A DNA stretch of 64,000 nucleotides from Pseudomonas phenolilytica (GCF_021432765.1 NZ_CP058908.1:2690001-2754000), one strand, 5' to 3'. Positions 23,750 to 36,455 are shown, counted from the stretch's first letter. Program-made: numbers and translations. The notes: generated by a model from the letters alone, not told the origin.

Positions 23750-24216
23750 ATGCGACACGAATCAGGGAGCAACAGCGACATTGATAACAAGCCTAGGCTG
23801 CTCGACCAGGTGCGAGGGCAGATTCGATTGCGACACTATTCGATTCGTACCGAAGCTGTCTATTTGGAGTGGATCAGGCGCTTCATTCGTTTTCATAAGT
23901 ACCGACATCCACAGGATATGGGCGCGTCTGAAGTGGAGGCCTTTCTCAGTGATCTGGCGGTGCGCCGTGATGTTTCGGCGTCCACGCAGAACCAAGCGCT
24001 GTCGGCGATTCTGTTTCTGTACAAGCAGGTGTTGCAGATAGAGTTGCCGTGGCTGGAGGGTGTGATCAGGGCGAAGCACGCATTTGCTGAGAGCGGCCAG
24101 GACATTCTCACGGTGCAGGAGCTGCTCGGCCATGCCGATGTGAAAACCACGCAGATCTACACCCATGCCTCAATCGCGGTGGTCTGGCGATGCTCAGTCC
24201 GCTCGACCGCCCATGA
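23750..24216 (+). pseudogene. intI: Integron integrase intI, inactivated by deletion and frameshift
   Basis: N-terminal residues match IntI tyrosine recombinases: [37 protein letters not shown] and [20 protein letters not shown]. After LEGVIRAK the frame jumps to [19 protein letters not shown] and VKTTQIYTH, normally about 150 residues further on, so the middle, with the box I Arg, the IntI patch and the HxLRH box, is deleted. A lost base after IYTH then throws the end out of frame: the proper end [15 protein letters not shown] is present in another frame, stopping at TGA 24214-24216. It is transcribed divergently from the cassettes, as in all integrons. Confidence 0.9.
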
Positions 24217-24218
24217 AA

Positions 24219-24240
24219 AAGCCCCGCATGAGCGGGGCTT
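24219..24240 (-). terminator. Rho-independent terminator of rimO
   Basis: Stem AAGCCCCGC (24219-24227) and GCGGGGCTT (24232-24240), loop ATGA. Read on the minus strand the stem is followed by a short T run (GGGGCTTTTTC), fitting a terminator 19 bp after the rimO stop. It also lies just past the broken integrase on the other strand. Confidence 0.85.
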
Positions 24241-24258
24241 CTTTAGCAGGCGCGGTGA

Positions 24259-25584
24259 TCAGATCACTTCGGCCCAGAGGTCGTACTCGTCGGCGTTGGT
24301 GACGCGTACACGGACCTTGTCGCCCGGCTGCAGCGGCTGTTCGCTGTCGACGTAGACCATGCCGTCGATTTCCGGTGCGTCGGCCCAGGAGCGGCCGATG
24401 GCGCCGTCTTCGTCCACTTCGTCGATCAGCACGTCCATCTCGCGGCCGACTTTCAGCTGCAGGCGCGCTGCGCTGATGGCCTGCTGGTGGGCCATGAAAC
24501 GGTCCCAGCGGTCCTGCTTGATCTCGTCCGGCACCGGCTCCAGGCCCATATCCTCGGCCGGTGCGCCGTCGACCGGTGAGTACTGGAAGCAGCCGACGCG
24601 GTCGAGCTGGGCTTCGGTCAGCCAGTCGAGCAGGTACTGGAAGTCTTCTTCGGTCTCGCCGGGGAAGCCGACGATGAAGGTGGAGCGGATGGTCAGCTCG
24701 GGGCAGATCTCGCGCCACTTCTGGATGCGTGCCAGAGTCTTGTCCTCGAAGGCCGGGCGCTTCATGGCCTTGAGCACCTTAGGGCTGGCGTGCTGGAAGG
24801 GGATGTCCAGGTACGGCAGGATCTTGCCGGCGGCCATCAGCGGGATCACGTCGTCGACGTTGGGGTAGGGGTAGACGTAGTGCAGGCGCACCCATACGCC
24901 CATCTTGCCCAGCGCTTCGCACAGTTCGAGCATGCGCGTCTTGACCGGCTGGCCGTCCCAGAAGTCGAGCTTGTACTTGAGGTCCACGCCGTAGGCGCTG
25001 GTGTCCTGGCTGATCACCAGAATCTCCTTCACGCCAGCCTTGACCAGCCGCTCGGCCTCGGACAGCACGTCACCGACCGGGCGGCTGACCAGCTTGCCGC
25101 GCATCGAGGGGATGATGCAGAAGCTGCAGCTGTGGTTGCAGCCTTCGGAAATCTTCAGATAGGCGTAGTGGCGCGGGGTGAGCTTGATGCCCTGCGGCGG
25201 CACGAGGTCGATGAAGGGATCGTGCTCGATGCTCGGCGGCACCACTTCATGCACCGCGTTGACCACCTGCTCGTATTGCTGCGGGCCGGTGACGGCCAGC
25301 ACGCTGGGGTGCACGCCGCGGATGTTGTTCTCGTCCACGCCCATGCAGCCGGTGACGATCACCTTGCCGTTCTCGGCGATCGCCTCGCCGATGGCGTCCA
25401 GTGATTCGGCCTTGGCGCTGTCGATGAAACCGCAGGTGTTGACCACCACCACATCGGCATCCTCGTAGGACGGCACGATCCGGTAACCCTCCATGCGCAG
25501 CTGGGTGAGGATGCGCTCGGAGTCAACGGTTGCTTTCGGGCAGCCGAGGGACACGAACCCTACGCTTGGAACTTTATTCGACAT
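24259..25584 (-). CDS. rimO: Ribosomal protein S12 methylthiotransferase RimO
   Basis: A 441-aa radical-SAM methylthiotransferase that modifies Asp89 of ribosomal protein S12. The N-terminal MTTase domain has three Cys ([21 protein letters not shown] and VTGCMGVDE), the radical-SAM cluster CNHSCSFC and a C-terminal TRAM domain ending AEVI. RimO is distinguished from MiaB by ATVDSERI and by [20 protein letters not shown]. The start [14 protein letters not shown] is normal. It is next to the integron; a Rho-independent terminator follows its stop. Confidence 0.96.
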   Translation of the reverse strand: MSNKVPSVGFVSLGCPKATVDSERILTQLRMEGYRIVPSYEDADVVVVNTCGFIDSAKAESLDAIGEAIAENGKVIVTGCMGVDENNIRGVHPSVLAVTGPQQYEQVVNAVHEVVPPSIEHDPFIDLVPPQGIKLTPRHYAYLKISEGCNHSCSFCIIPSMRGKLVSRPVGDVLSEAERLVKAGVKEILVISQDTSAYGVDLKYKLDFWDGQPVKTRMLELCEALGKMGVWVRLHYVYPYPNVDDVIPLMAAGKILPYLDIPFQHASPKVLKAMKRPAFEDKTLARIQKWREICPELTIRSTFIVGFPGETEEDFQYLLDWLTEAQLDRVGCFQYSPVDGAPAEDMGLEPVPDEIKQDRWDRFMAHQQAISAARLQLKVGREMDVLIDEVDEDGAIGRSWADAPEIDGMVYVDSEQPLQPGDKVRVRVTNADEYDLWAEVI

Positions 25585-25700
25585 GACAGGCCGGGCCTCG
25601 GTGATGCGGCAGGGGAAAAATGGCGCGAGATTATACAGCGATCCGCGCCTTTTCGATGCCCGTCGCGATGCCGAATATCAGCTCGTACCATGGCCCGCCT

Positions 25701-25736
25701 GCAACGGATCGCCGTGGTGGCACGGCGATCCGTTGC
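25701..25736 (-). terminator. Perfect 16-bp inverted repeat between gcvT and rimO
   Basis: GCAACGGATCGCCGTG (25701-25716) and CACGGCGATCCGTTGC (25721-25736) pair perfectly around a GTGG loop. It lies 11 bp after the gcvT stop and could end or stabilise the operon transcript, but no T-run follows on either strand, so termination is only a suggestion. Confidence 0.55.
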
Positions 25737-25746
25737 GCACCGGCGA

Positions 25747-26862
25747 TCAGCCGCGGTAGTAGCGTTGCGGCACGAACGGTGTCTTGGACACTTTCATCGG
25801 CACGCGCTTGCCACGCACCACGGCCCAGACCTCGCTGTCGAGCGCAGCATGGCTACTGGCGACATAACCCATCGCCAATGGCGCGCCCAGGCTGGGACCG
25901 AAGCCGCCACTGGTGACCTGGCCGATCGGGCTGCCATCGGCATCGACGATCTCGGCACCTTCGCGTACCGGCATGCGGTCCTGCGGCAATAGGCCGACGC
26001 GCTTGCTCGGCACGCCGTCGCGCTGCTGGGCGAAGATGCGCTCGGCACCCGGGAAGCCGCCGGCCCGCGCGCCATCGGCGCGGCGTACCTTGGAGATGGC
26101 CCACAGCAGGCTGGCATCGATGGGGGTGGTGGCGCTGCTCATGTCGTGGCCATACAGGCACAGGCCGGCTTCCAGGCGCAGCGAGTCGCGCGCGCCGAGG
26201 CCGATCGGCTGGACTTCCGGCTCGGCCAGCAGGGCGCGGGCGAGCTGTTCGGCGGCGACCGCCGGAACGGAAATCTCGAAACCGTCCTCGCCGGTGTAGC
26301 CGGAGCGGCTGACATAGCAGTCGATGCCGGCCACGGCGACCCGCGCGAAGTTCATGAAGGTCATCTTCGTCACGTCCGGCGCCAGGCGCGCCAGCACGTC
26401 GACGGCGCGCGGTCCCTGCAGGGCGAGCAGCGCGCGCGACTCGAACAGCGATTCGATCTCGCAGCGGTCGCCGATGTGTTTGCGCAGATGGGTAAGGTCC
26501 TGCTCCTTGCAGGCGGCGTTGACCACCAGGAACAGCCGGTCGTTGCCCAGGTTGGCGACCATCAGATCGTCGAGGATGCCGCCGTTCTCGTCGGTGAACA
26601 GCGCGTAGCGCTGCATGCCCACCGGCAGGTCGATGATGTCCACCGGCACCAGGCTTTCCAGCGCGGCCGCGGCCTGCGGGCCGTGCAGCAGGATCTGGCC
26701 CATGTGCGATACGTCGAACAGACCGGCCTGCTCGCGGCAGTGCAGGTGTTCCTTGAGCACGCCCAGCGGGTATTGCACCGGCATGTCGTAGCCGGCGAAC
26801 GGAACCATCTTGGCGCCCAGTTCCAGATGTAGGGCGTGCAGCGGAGTTTTTTCCAGGGACAT
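25747..26862 (-). CDS. gcvT: Glycine cleavage T protein (aminomethyltransferase)
   Basis: A 371-aa T protein that transfers the methylene of the H-protein-bound intermediate to tetrahydrofolate and releases ammonia. Motifs: MVPFAGYDMPVQYPLGVLKE and AGLFDVSHMGQI at the N-terminus, SRSGYTGEDGFEI, and RDSLRLEAGLCLYGHDM. The start at 26862 follows GAGGAACG; a reading from 26892 adds ten doubtful residues. It is the last gene of the gcvH-gcvP-symporter-glyA-sdaA-gcvT operon, 105 bp after sdaA. Confidence 0.95.
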   Translation of the reverse strand: MSLEKTPLHALHLELGAKMVPFAGYDMPVQYPLGVLKEHLHCREQAGLFDVSHMGQILLHGPQAAAALESLVPVDIIDLPVGMQRYALFTDENGGILDDLMVANLGNDRLFLVVNAACKEQDLTHLRKHIGDRCEIESLFESRALLALQGPRAVDVLARLAPDVTKMTFMNFARVAVAGIDCYVSRSGYTGEDGFEISVPAVAAEQLARALLAEPEVQPIGLGARDSLRLEAGLCLYGHDMSSATTPIDASLLWAISKVRRADGARAGGFPGAERIFAQQRDGVPSKRVGLLPQDRMPVREGAEIVDADGSPIGQVTSGGFGPSLGAPLAMGYVASSHAALDSEVWAVVRGKRVPMKVSKTPFVPQRYYRG

Positions 26863-26967
26863 TGCTCGTTCCTCAATATGAAGGAGCCGCAAACTTCAAA
26901 CCGCACGCTGCAGGGTGAAACCGACGCTTCACCTGCCGCCGCCGATGTCAGCTTGCCGCTGCTTTTT

Positions 26968-28344
26968 TCAACATTCGATGATGTTCACGGCCAGCCCACC
27001 GCGGGCGGTTTCCTTGTACTTGCTCTTCATGTCCGCACCGGTCTGGCGCATGGTGCGGATAACCTTGTCCAGCGAGATGAAGTGATGACCGTCGCCACGC
27101 AGCGCCAGGCGCGCGGCGTTGATCGCCTTCACCGAGCCCATTGCGTTGCGCTCGATGCACGGCACCTGCACCAGCCCGCCGACCGGGTCGCAGGTCAGGC
27201 CGAGGTTGTGTTCCATGCCGATCTCGGCGGCGTTCTCGACCTGCGGCGGAGTGCCGCCGAGCACCTCGCACAATGCTCCGGCGGCCATTGAACAGGCCAC
27301 GCCGACCTCGCCCTGGCAGCCGACCTCGGCGCCGGAAATCGAGGCGTTCTCCTTGTAGAGGATGCCGATGGCCGCAGCCGTGAGCAGGAAGCGCTCGACG
27401 CCCTCGATGTTGGCGCCCGGGATGAAGCGCATGTAGTAGTGCAGCACTGCCGGCACGATACCGGCCGCGCCGTTGGTGGGCGCGGTAACCACGCGTCCGC
27501 CGCTGGCGTTCTCCTCGTTCACTGCCAGCGCGTAGAGGTTCACCCAGTCCACTACCGACAGCGGGTCGCGCAGGGCGGCCTCGGGGTTACCGCTCAGCTG
27601 GCGGTACATCGCCGCCGCACGACGCTTGACCTTGAGCCCGCCGGGCATGATGCCCTCGTTGTGGCAGCCGGCTTCGACGCAGTCCTGCATGACCTGCCAG
27701 ATGCGTTGCAGGCCGTTGCGGGTTTCCTCGTCCGGGCGCCAGGCGCGCTCGTTCTCGCGCATCAGCGCGCTGATCGACAGACCGTGCTCGGCGCACAGCG
27801 CCAGCAGTTCGGCGCCGCTGCGGAACGGGTAGGGCAGCGGAGTACTGTCCTCGACGATGCGATCAGCACCGGCAGCGCTGTCGTCGACCACGAAGCCGCC
27901 GCCCACCGAGTAGTACTCACGCGAACGCAGCTGCAAGCCAGCGGCGTCGAAGGCACGAAAGATCATGCCGTTGGGATGGTATGGCAGCGGCTTGCGGATC
28001 AACGCCAGGTGTTCCTTCTCGACGAAGCGGATCGGCCGCTCGCCGCCCAGTTTCAGCTCGCCGTTGGCGCGGATCGTCTCCAGGCGCTGCGGGATCAGCG
28101 CAGTGTCGACCCGCTCCGGCAGTTCGCCTTCCAGGCCGAGCAGCACGGCCTTGTCGCTGCCGTGGCCTTTGCCGGTGGCGCCGAGCGAGCCGTACAGCTC
28201 CACCCGCACGCTCGCCGTGGCGGCCAGCAGATCGTCGCGACGCAGGCCGTCGACGAAGCGCACCGCGGCGCGCATCGGGCCGACGGTGTGCGAACTGGAT
28301 GGCCCGATGCCGATCTTGAACAGGTCGAAAACGCTCAGGGACAT
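26968..28344 (-). CDS. sdaA: L-serine ammonia-lyase (iron-sulfur)
   Basis: A 458-aa single-chain L-serine dehydratase converting serine to pyruvate and ammonia. The N-terminal beta domain begins [20 protein letters not shown] (hallmark [12 protein letters not shown]). Cluster-binding Cys are in [20 protein letters not shown] and [19 protein letters not shown]. It works with glyA: two glycines become a serine, then pyruvate. The start at 28344 fits the family; 28413 would add 23 residues. It starts 58 bp after glyA. Confidence 0.95.
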   Translation of the reverse strand: MSLSVFDLFKIGIGPSSSHTVGPMRAAVRFVDGLRRDDLLAATASVRVELYGSLGATGKGHGSDKAVLLGLEGELPERVDTALIPQRLETIRANGELKLGGERPIRFVEKEHLALIRKPLPYHPNGMIFRAFDAAGLQLRSREYYSVGGGFVVDDSAAGADRIVEDSTPLPYPFRSGAELLALCAEHGLSISALMRENERAWRPDEETRNGLQRIWQVMQDCVEAGCHNEGIMPGGLKVKRRAAAMYRQLSGNPEAALRDPLSVVDWVNLYALAVNEENASGGRVVTAPTNGAAGIVPAVLHYYMRFIPGANIEGVERFLLTAAAIGILYKENASISGAEVGCQGEVGVACSMAAGALCEVLGGTPPQVENAAEIGMEHNLGLTCDPVGGLVQVPCIERNAMGSVKAINAARLALRGDGHHFISLDKVIRTMRQTGADMKSKYKETARGGLAVNIIEC

Positions 28345-28402
28345 GGCATGTACTCCAATTGCGGGAGCCGTACCAGCGGCCCGCGCAATATCGATGGCCT
28401 GG

Positions 28403-29656
28403 TTATTCAACATAGACGGGGAACGTCGCGCAGAGGTCGGTGACCTGGCCTTTGACGCGCTCGATCACCGCCGGATTGTCGATGTCATCGAGGATGTCGC
28501 AGATCCAGCCGGCCAGCTCGCGGCACTCGCCCTCGCCGAAACCGCGCGTGGTCACCGCCGGCGTGCCGATGCGGATGCCCGAGGTCACGAATGGCGACTG
28601 CGGGTCGTTGGGCACGGCGTTCTTGTTCACCGTGATGTGCGCGCTGCCCAGCGCGGCGTCGGCGGCCTTGCCGGTCAGTCCTTGGCGGATCAGGCTGACC
28701 AGCATCAGGTGGTTGTCGGTGCCGCCAGACACCACGTCATAACCGCGGCCGACGAAGACTTCGGCCATCGCGCGGGCGTTCTGTACCACCTGCGCCTGGT
28801 AGTCGCGAAAGCCCGGCTCCAGCGCCTCCTTGAAACACACCGCCTTGGCGGCGATCACGTGCATCAGCGGGCCGCCCTGGGCGCCCGGGAATACGGCGGA
28901 GTTGAGCTTCTTCTCGATCTCCTCGTTCTTCTTCGCCAGGATCAGACCACCACGCGGGCCGCGCAGGGTCTTGTGGGTGGTGGTAGTGACCACGTCGGCG
29001 AACGGCACCGGGTTGGGATACAGCCCGGCCGCGACCAGTCCGGCGACGTGGGCCATGTCGACGAACAGGTAGGCGCCGACCTTGTCGGCAATCGCGCGGA
29101 AACGGGCGAAATCCAGCACGCGGGAATAGGCGGAGAAGCCGGCGACGATCATCTTCGGCTTGTGCTCGACGGCCAGGCGCTCGACCTCGTCATAGTCGAT
29201 CAGGCCCTGCTCATCGATACCGTATTGCACGGCGTTGTACAGCTTGCCCGAGGAGGAAACCTTGGCGCCGTGGGTCAGGTGGCCGCCGTGGGCCAGGCTC
29301 ATGCCGAGCAGGGTGTCGCCGGCGTTGAGCAATGCCAGGTACACCGCGCTGTTGGCCGAGGAGCCCGAATGCGGCTGGACGTTGGCGTAGTCGGCGCCGA
29401 ACAGCTCCTTGGCGCGGTCGATGGCCAGCTGCTCGACCACGTCGACGTACTCGCAACCGCCGTAGTAGCGCTTGCCCGGGTAGCCTTCGGCGTACTTGTT
29501 GGTCAGGCCGCTGCCCTGAGCCTGCATGACTTGCGGGCTGGTGTAGTTTTCCGAGGCGATCAGCTCGATGTGGTCTTCCTGGCGGCGGTCTTCGGCCGCG
29601 ATGGCCTGGGCCAGCGCCGGGTCGTACTGGGTCAGCGTTAGGTTTTTGTGGAACAT
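28403..29656 (-). CDS. glyA: Serine hydroxymethyltransferase GlyA
   Basis: A 417-aa PLP enzyme interconverting glycine and serine with methylene-THF. Motifs: [46 protein letters not shown], the PLP lysine in [16 protein letters not shown]. Start: ATG 29656 with AGAGGTGAAG upstream was preferred over a GTG three codons earlier. In P. aeruginosa glyA2 belongs to the GcsR-controlled gcs2 operon, and the gene order here suggests the same function, with glycine used for serine synthesis. Confidence 0.96.
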   Translation of the reverse strand: MFHKNLTLTQYDPALAQAIAAEDRRQEDHIELIASENYTSPQVMQAQGSGLTNKYAEGYPGKRYYGGCEYVDVVEQLAIDRAKELFGADYANVQPHSGSSANSAVYLALLNAGDTLLGMSLAHGGHLTHGAKVSSSGKLYNAVQYGIDEQGLIDYDEVERLAVEHKPKMIVAGFSAYSRVLDFARFRAIADKVGAYLFVDMAHVAGLVAAGLYPNPVPFADVVTTTTHKTLRGPRGGLILAKKNEEIEKKLNSAVFPGAQGGPLMHVIAAKAVCFKEALEPGFRDYQAQVVQNARAMAEVFVGRGYDVVSGGTDNHLMLVSLIRQGLTGKAADAALGSAHITVNKNAVPNDPQSPFVTSGIRIGTPAVTTRGFGEGECRELAGWICDILDDIDNPAVIERVKGQVTDLCATFPVYVE

Positions 29657-29721
29657 GTTCTTCACCTCTTGTAGGGAGCGGGCGCGACGAGGGTCGCGCC
29701 TCGAATCAGCGGTTCGCGCCT

Positions 29722-31095
29722 TCAGCGCTCGAAGGACACGGCCGCCTGCATACGGCGGCGGGCGAAATATTCACGGGTGAGCTTGACCACCACCGGGCTG
29801 AGCAGCACCAGCGAGATCAGGTTGGGGATGGCCATCAGGCCATTGAGGGTGTCGGCGACCAGCCAGGCGAAGTCGAGCTGGGCGACGGCGCCGAAGGGAA
29901 TCGCCACGACCCAGAGCACGCGGAACGGCAGGATCGATTTGGTGCCGACCAGGTACTCCCAGCAGCGTTCGCCGTAGTAGCTCCAGCCGAGGATGGTGGT
30001 GTAGCTGAACACCACCAGCGACAGCGCCAGTACGTACTGGCCGACGCCCGGCAAGGCGGTCTCGAAGGCCGCGCTGGACAGTGCCGCACCGCTGGCGCCG
30101 CTGGTCCAGACGCCGGTGGTGAGGATCACCAGTGCGGTCATCGAGCAGACGATGATGGTGTCGATGAAGGTGCCCAGCATGCCGATCAGCCCCGAGCGCA
30201 CCGAGCAACGGGTGGTGCCGGCAGCCTGCGCGATACCGGCAGTGCCCAGGCCCGCTTCGTTGGAGAAAATGCCGCGCGCCACACCGAAGCGGATCGCCGC
30301 CATCACCGCTGCGCCGGCGAAGCCGCCGGTAGCCGCTGCCGGGTTGAAGGCGTGGTCGAAGATCAGGGCGAAGGCGCCCGGGATGGCCTGATAGTTCAGT
30401 GCCAGCACGGTCAGCGAAGCGACGACGTAGCCGACGCACATGAACGGCACCAGCATCTCGGCGACCTTGCCGATGCGCCGGACGCCGCCGAGGATCACCA
30501 TTCCGGTGACGACCATGGTCGCCACGCCGGTGGCCCAGTCCGGAATGCCGAACGAGCCCTGCAGCGCGTCGGCCATGCTGTTGACCTGCACCATGTTGCC
30601 GATGCCGAAACCTGCCAGGCCGCCGAACAGCGCGAAGGCGCCGCCCATCCAGGCCCACCGGCTGCCCAGGCCGTTCTTGATGGCGTACATCGGCCCGCCG
30701 ACATGCTCGCCGCGCTCGTCCTTCTCGCGGTAATGCACGGCCAGAACCACTTCGCAGTATTTGGTGGCCATGCCCACCAGCGCCGTACACCACATCCAGA
30801 ACACCGCGCCGGGGCCGCCGAGGAAGATCGCCGTGGCCACGCCCGCGATGTTGCCAGTGCCGACGGTAGCGGCCAGACAGGTCATCAGCGCCTGGAACGG
30901 GCTGATCTCGCCGGATTCGTCATCGTCCTTGTGGCGCCCTTTCCAGAGCAGGGCGAAGCCGGCCGGGATGTTCAGCCAGGGCATGAATTTCAGATAGATC
31001 ATCAGGAACAGACCGGTGCCGAGGATCAGCACCAGCATGGGTACGCCCCAGACAAGGGCATTGATGTCGTTTACCAACGTATTGAGGGTTTCCAT
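29722..31095 (-). CDS. Sodium:alanine/glycine symporter (AGCS family)
   Basis: A 457-aa membrane protein with about 11 helices, an alanine/glycine:cation symporter of the AGCS family (AlsT-like). Family motif [23 protein letters not shown] occurs in shorter blocks, as do [13 protein letters not shown] and [19 protein letters not shown]. It is embedded between gcvP and glyA in an operon for glycine use, so glycine import is the likely role. In the P. aeruginosa gcs2 operon that I recall the transporter is not in this place. Start [14 protein letters not shown] follows TTGGAG. Confidence 0.9.
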   Translation of the reverse strand: METLNTLVNDINALVWGVPMLVLILGTGLFLMIYLKFMPWLNIPAGFALLWKGRHKDDDESGEISPFQALMTCLAATVGTGNIAGVATAIFLGGPGAVFWMWCTALVGMATKYCEVVLAVHYREKDERGEHVGGPMYAIKNGLGSRWAWMGGAFALFGGLAGFGIGNMVQVNSMADALQGSFGIPDWATGVATMVVTGMVILGGVRRIGKVAEMLVPFMCVGYVVASLTVLALNYQAIPGAFALIFDHAFNPAAATGGFAGAAVMAAIRFGVARGIFSNEAGLGTAGIAQAAGTTRCSVRSGLIGMLGTFIDTIIVCSMTALVILTTGVWTSGASGAALSSAAFETALPGVGQYVLALSLVVFSYTTILGWSYYGERCWEYLVGTKSILPFRVLWVVAIPFGAVAQLDFAWLVADTLNGLMAIPNLISLVLLSPVVVKLTREYFARRRMQAAVSFER

Positions 31096-31270
31096 AACTA
31101 CTCCAATCTTGTTTTTATTTGGTAGCCGGTTATTGGCGTGGCCCGGAGGCGGTGGGTGCTTGTGGCTCCCGTGTTGTTATGGGTACGGATTGGTAGTGAG
31201 GACACTGGCCGGCGTGCGGCGGGGGATCGCCCCGCCCGCAGGCCGGCTTCCGGTCGAGGCCGGGGGCGCG

Positions 31271-34129
<2,859 letters not shown>

Positions 34130-34138
34130 CGGGCCTCC

Positions 34139-34522
34139 TCAGACATCGTCGCTGGCGTTGAGCAGGCGGTCGTAGGCGGCCTGGTCGAGCAGATCGGCCA
34201 CGGCGCTGGCGTCTTGCGGGCGGAAGCGGAAGAACCAGCCATCCTGCAGCGGCGAGCTGTTGACCAGCTCCGGACTGGCTTCCAGCGCGGGGTTGACCTC
34301 GACGATCTCGCCTTGCAGCGGCATGGCGATATTGCTGGCGGCCTTCACCGACTCCAGTACCGCGACCTCGTCCCCGGCGGCGTATTCCTGCAGCTCTGGC
34401 AACTGCACGAAGACCACATCCCCCAGCGCCTCCTGGGCGAACGGTGTGATACCCACGGTGACCAGGCCGTCGCTATCCAGTCGCAGCCATTCGTGATCGG
34501 CCGTAAAACGCAATTCGCTCAT
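34139..34522 (-). CDS. gcvH: Glycine cleavage H protein
   Basis: A 127-aa lipoyl carrier protein. MSELRFTADHEWLRLDSDG at the N-terminus; the lipoylated Lys is in VLESVKAASNIAMPLQGEI (about residue 63). It shuttles the aminomethyl intermediate among GcvP, GcvT and the dihydrolipoyl dehydrogenase. Start follows AGGAG at 8 bp. It is the first gene of the gcv operon and is preceded by a -24/-12 promoter and candidate GcsR sites. Confidence 0.95.
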   Translation of the reverse strand: MSELRFTADHEWLRLDSDGLVTVGITPFAQEALGDVVFVQLPELQEYAAGDEVAVLESVKAASNIAMPLQGEIVEVNPALEASPELVNSSPLQDGWFFRFRPQDASAVADLLDQAAYDRLLNASDDV

Positions 34523-34849
34523 GGGTGAACTCCTGACTCTTGTTAGGGGCCCGCGACAATCCGCAGCGGGTGGAAAGGCTCGTGCGTTGCAGCGAGCGAT
34601 TACCCTGATCAGAGCAAGGACAATGCCTGATTTGAAATATCCTTATAAATCAGCAGCTTGTCTAATTCGTGAGTAAGCCGTCGTGATCGATCTGGAGCGA
34701 TTTCGATACAGCTGAGGCGACATAGCGCACGCCAGCGTGCGCAGACGGTCGCTTTGATGCTTTGTAACGATTTCATTCCGTTTGTAGCGAAATCGAAACA
34801 GCTGCCGAATCAACGCAGCATGGCGCTGAGCGGGGCGATTGGCGAGCGC
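34523..34849 (-). promoter_or_regulatory. gcv operon control region: -24/-12 promoter and GcsR-like sites
   Basis: A 327-bp gap without a gene. On the minus strand AGGCATTGTCCTTGCT (34613-34628) has GG and GC separated by 10 bp, as in sigma-54 promoters, about 90 bp before gcvH. Farther upstream lie TGGAGCG-N4-CGATACA (34693-34710), TGTAACG-N4-CATTCCG (34763-34780) and TGTAGCG-N4-CGAAACA (34783-34800); the middle one differs in one base from the TGTAACG-N4-CGTTCCG site I recall for GcsR. Two sites are 20 bp apart, and the third is 70 bp away, near-integral helical turns. The GcsR-type activator gene is adjacent. Confidence 0.75.
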
Positions 34850-36379
34850 TTACCGGGAGGGAATGCCGTACTTGCGCAGGCGCATGGCGATGGCCGTATG
34901 CGAGGTGCGCAGGCGCGTAGCCAGCAGGCGGCTGGAGGGGTAGCTGGCGTAGAGCGTTTCCAGCAGTTCGCGCTCGAACTGGCTGACCGCTTCGCTGAGG
35001 CTGCCGACTTCCTCGGTAGGCACGGCGGTGGTGGTGCAGGCGATGTCCAGATCGCTGATCTCCACTGCGCTGCCTTCGCAGATCGCCGCGGCGCGGAAGA
35101 TCACGTTCTGCAATTGCCGCACGTTGCCCGGCCACTGGTTGGCCAGCAGCGCCGGATAGGTGGCCGGCACCAGGCGGCAGGGCGTGCGGCGAATCTGCGC
35201 GCAGGCCTGCTCGAGGAAATGGCGGGCCAGCTGCAGGATGTCCTCGCCACGCTCGCGCAGCGGCGGCACCGCGAGGGTGAGCACGTTGAGGCGGTAGAAC
35301 AGGTCTTCGCGGAAGTGGCCTTCGTCGACCATGCGCTGCAGGTCGCGGTGCGTCGCGCTGAGGATGCGCACGTCCACGCGGATCTCGCGCTCGCCGCCGA
35401 CGCGACGGAAGCTGCCGTCGCTGAGAAAGCGCAGCAGCTTGGCCTGCAGATAGGGCGACATCTCGCCGATCTCGTCGAGAAATACCGTGCCCTGGTGCGC
35501 CAGTTCCAGCAGGCCCGGCTTGCCACCGCGTTGGGCGCCGGTGAAAGCGCCGGGCGCATAGCCGAACAGCTCGCTTTCGGCGAGGTTTTCCGGCAGCGCC
35601 GCGCAGTTCAGCGCGAGGAAAGGCGCGTTACGCCGCGCGCTCAGCGTGTGGCAGGCACGCGCCACCAGCTCCTTGCCGGTGCCGGTTTCGCCCTGAATCA
35701 ACAATGGCGCATCCAGGCTGGCGACACGCAGCACGCGCGCCTTGAGGGTGCGCAGCGGCGGCGAATCGCCCAGCAGCGCATCCAGACCTTCGGCGTGGTC
35801 ATGATGCAGCGCTGCCAGGCGGCCGCCGATACGGTTCGGTGTGTAAAGCGTCAGCAGCGCGCCGGCCAGCTGATGCGCACCCGACAGGTCGGGATCGCTG
35901 ATGGGCATGGCGTCGAGCAGCAGCGACTGGCCTTCGAGCGTGACCTCGTGCATCGGCAGGCGAAAGCCATGCGCCACCAGATTGCTGTGCAACTGCGCAT
36001 CGCCGAACAGCGCGCTCAACGGCTGGCCCTGCGGATCGTGGCCGGCCAGCTCGATCAGCGCGGGGTTGGCCAGCAACACCTGGCCGCTGGCATTCACCGC
36101 CAGCACCGGATCGGGCATGGCGGCGAGCAGCGCATAGAGCTGCAGGTTGCGTTGCTGGCCCGGCAGGAGGTCGACCACCTCGACCGCGCGTACACCCCGC
36201 ACGTTGAACAGCGCCTCGCGCAGTTCTTCGAGTACCTCGGCACTGAGCGCGGGCGCGTCGATATAGACATGCGGTGGAATCATCTCCACCGCATCGAGGT
36301 TGAGGTTGCGTCCGCCGAGCAGCGCAAGAACTTCCTGGGTGATGCCGACGCGATCGATGAAGGTGACGTGGATGCGCAT
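34850..36379 (-). CDS. gcsR: GcsR-like sigma-54-dependent activator of glycine cleavage
   Basis: A 509-aa TyrR-type enhancer-binding protein. N-terminal ACT-like domain (MRIHVTFIDRVGITQEVLAL), a PAS-like region, an AAA+ domain with Walker A QGETGTGKELVAR, ELFGYAPGAFTGAQ (GAFTGA loop that contacts sigma-54) and Walker B TVFLDEIGEMS, and a C-terminal HTH (ATRLRTSHTAIAMRLRKYGI). The GAFTGA loop is intact, unlike E. coli TyrR, so it should work with sigma-54. Its P. aeruginosa homologue PA2449 (GcsR) activates gcvH2 in response to glycine. Its own coding strand is the same as that of the gcv operon. Confidence 0.88.
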   Translation of the reverse strand: MRIHVTFIDRVGITQEVLALLGGRNLNLDAVEMIPPHVYIDAPALSAEVLEELREALFNVRGVRAVEVVDLLPGQQRNLQLYALLAAMPDPVLAVNASGQVLLANPALIELAGHDPQGQPLSALFGDAQLHSNLVAHGFRLPMHEVTLEGQSLLLDAMPISDPDLSGAHQLAGALLTLYTPNRIGGRLAALHHDHAEGLDALLGDSPPLRTLKARVLRVASLDAPLLIQGETGTGKELVARACHTLSARRNAPFLALNCAALPENLAESELFGYAPGAFTGAQRGGKPGLLELAHQGTVFLDEIGEMSPYLQAKLLRFLSDGSFRRVGGEREIRVDVRILSATHRDLQRMVDEGHFREDLFYRLNVLTLAVPPLRERGEDILQLARHFLEQACAQIRRTPCRLVPATYPALLANQWPGNVRQLQNVIFRAAAICEGSAVEISDLDIACTTTAVPTEEVGSLSEAVSQFERELLETLYASYPSSRLLATRLRTSHTAIAMRLRKYGIPSR

Positions 36380-36455
36380 GGGTGAGCCGGAGCGATTGCG
36401 GGAGAGAGCAAGTATGCCGCTATTCGCCGCGCCTCACACGCGGGCGAACGGAGCG

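Noticed and set aside
24167..24355. C-terminal extension of the integrase frame beyond IYTH
   Set aside because: The true IntI C-terminus occurs in another frame, so the extension is a frameshift artefact running into the rimO end.
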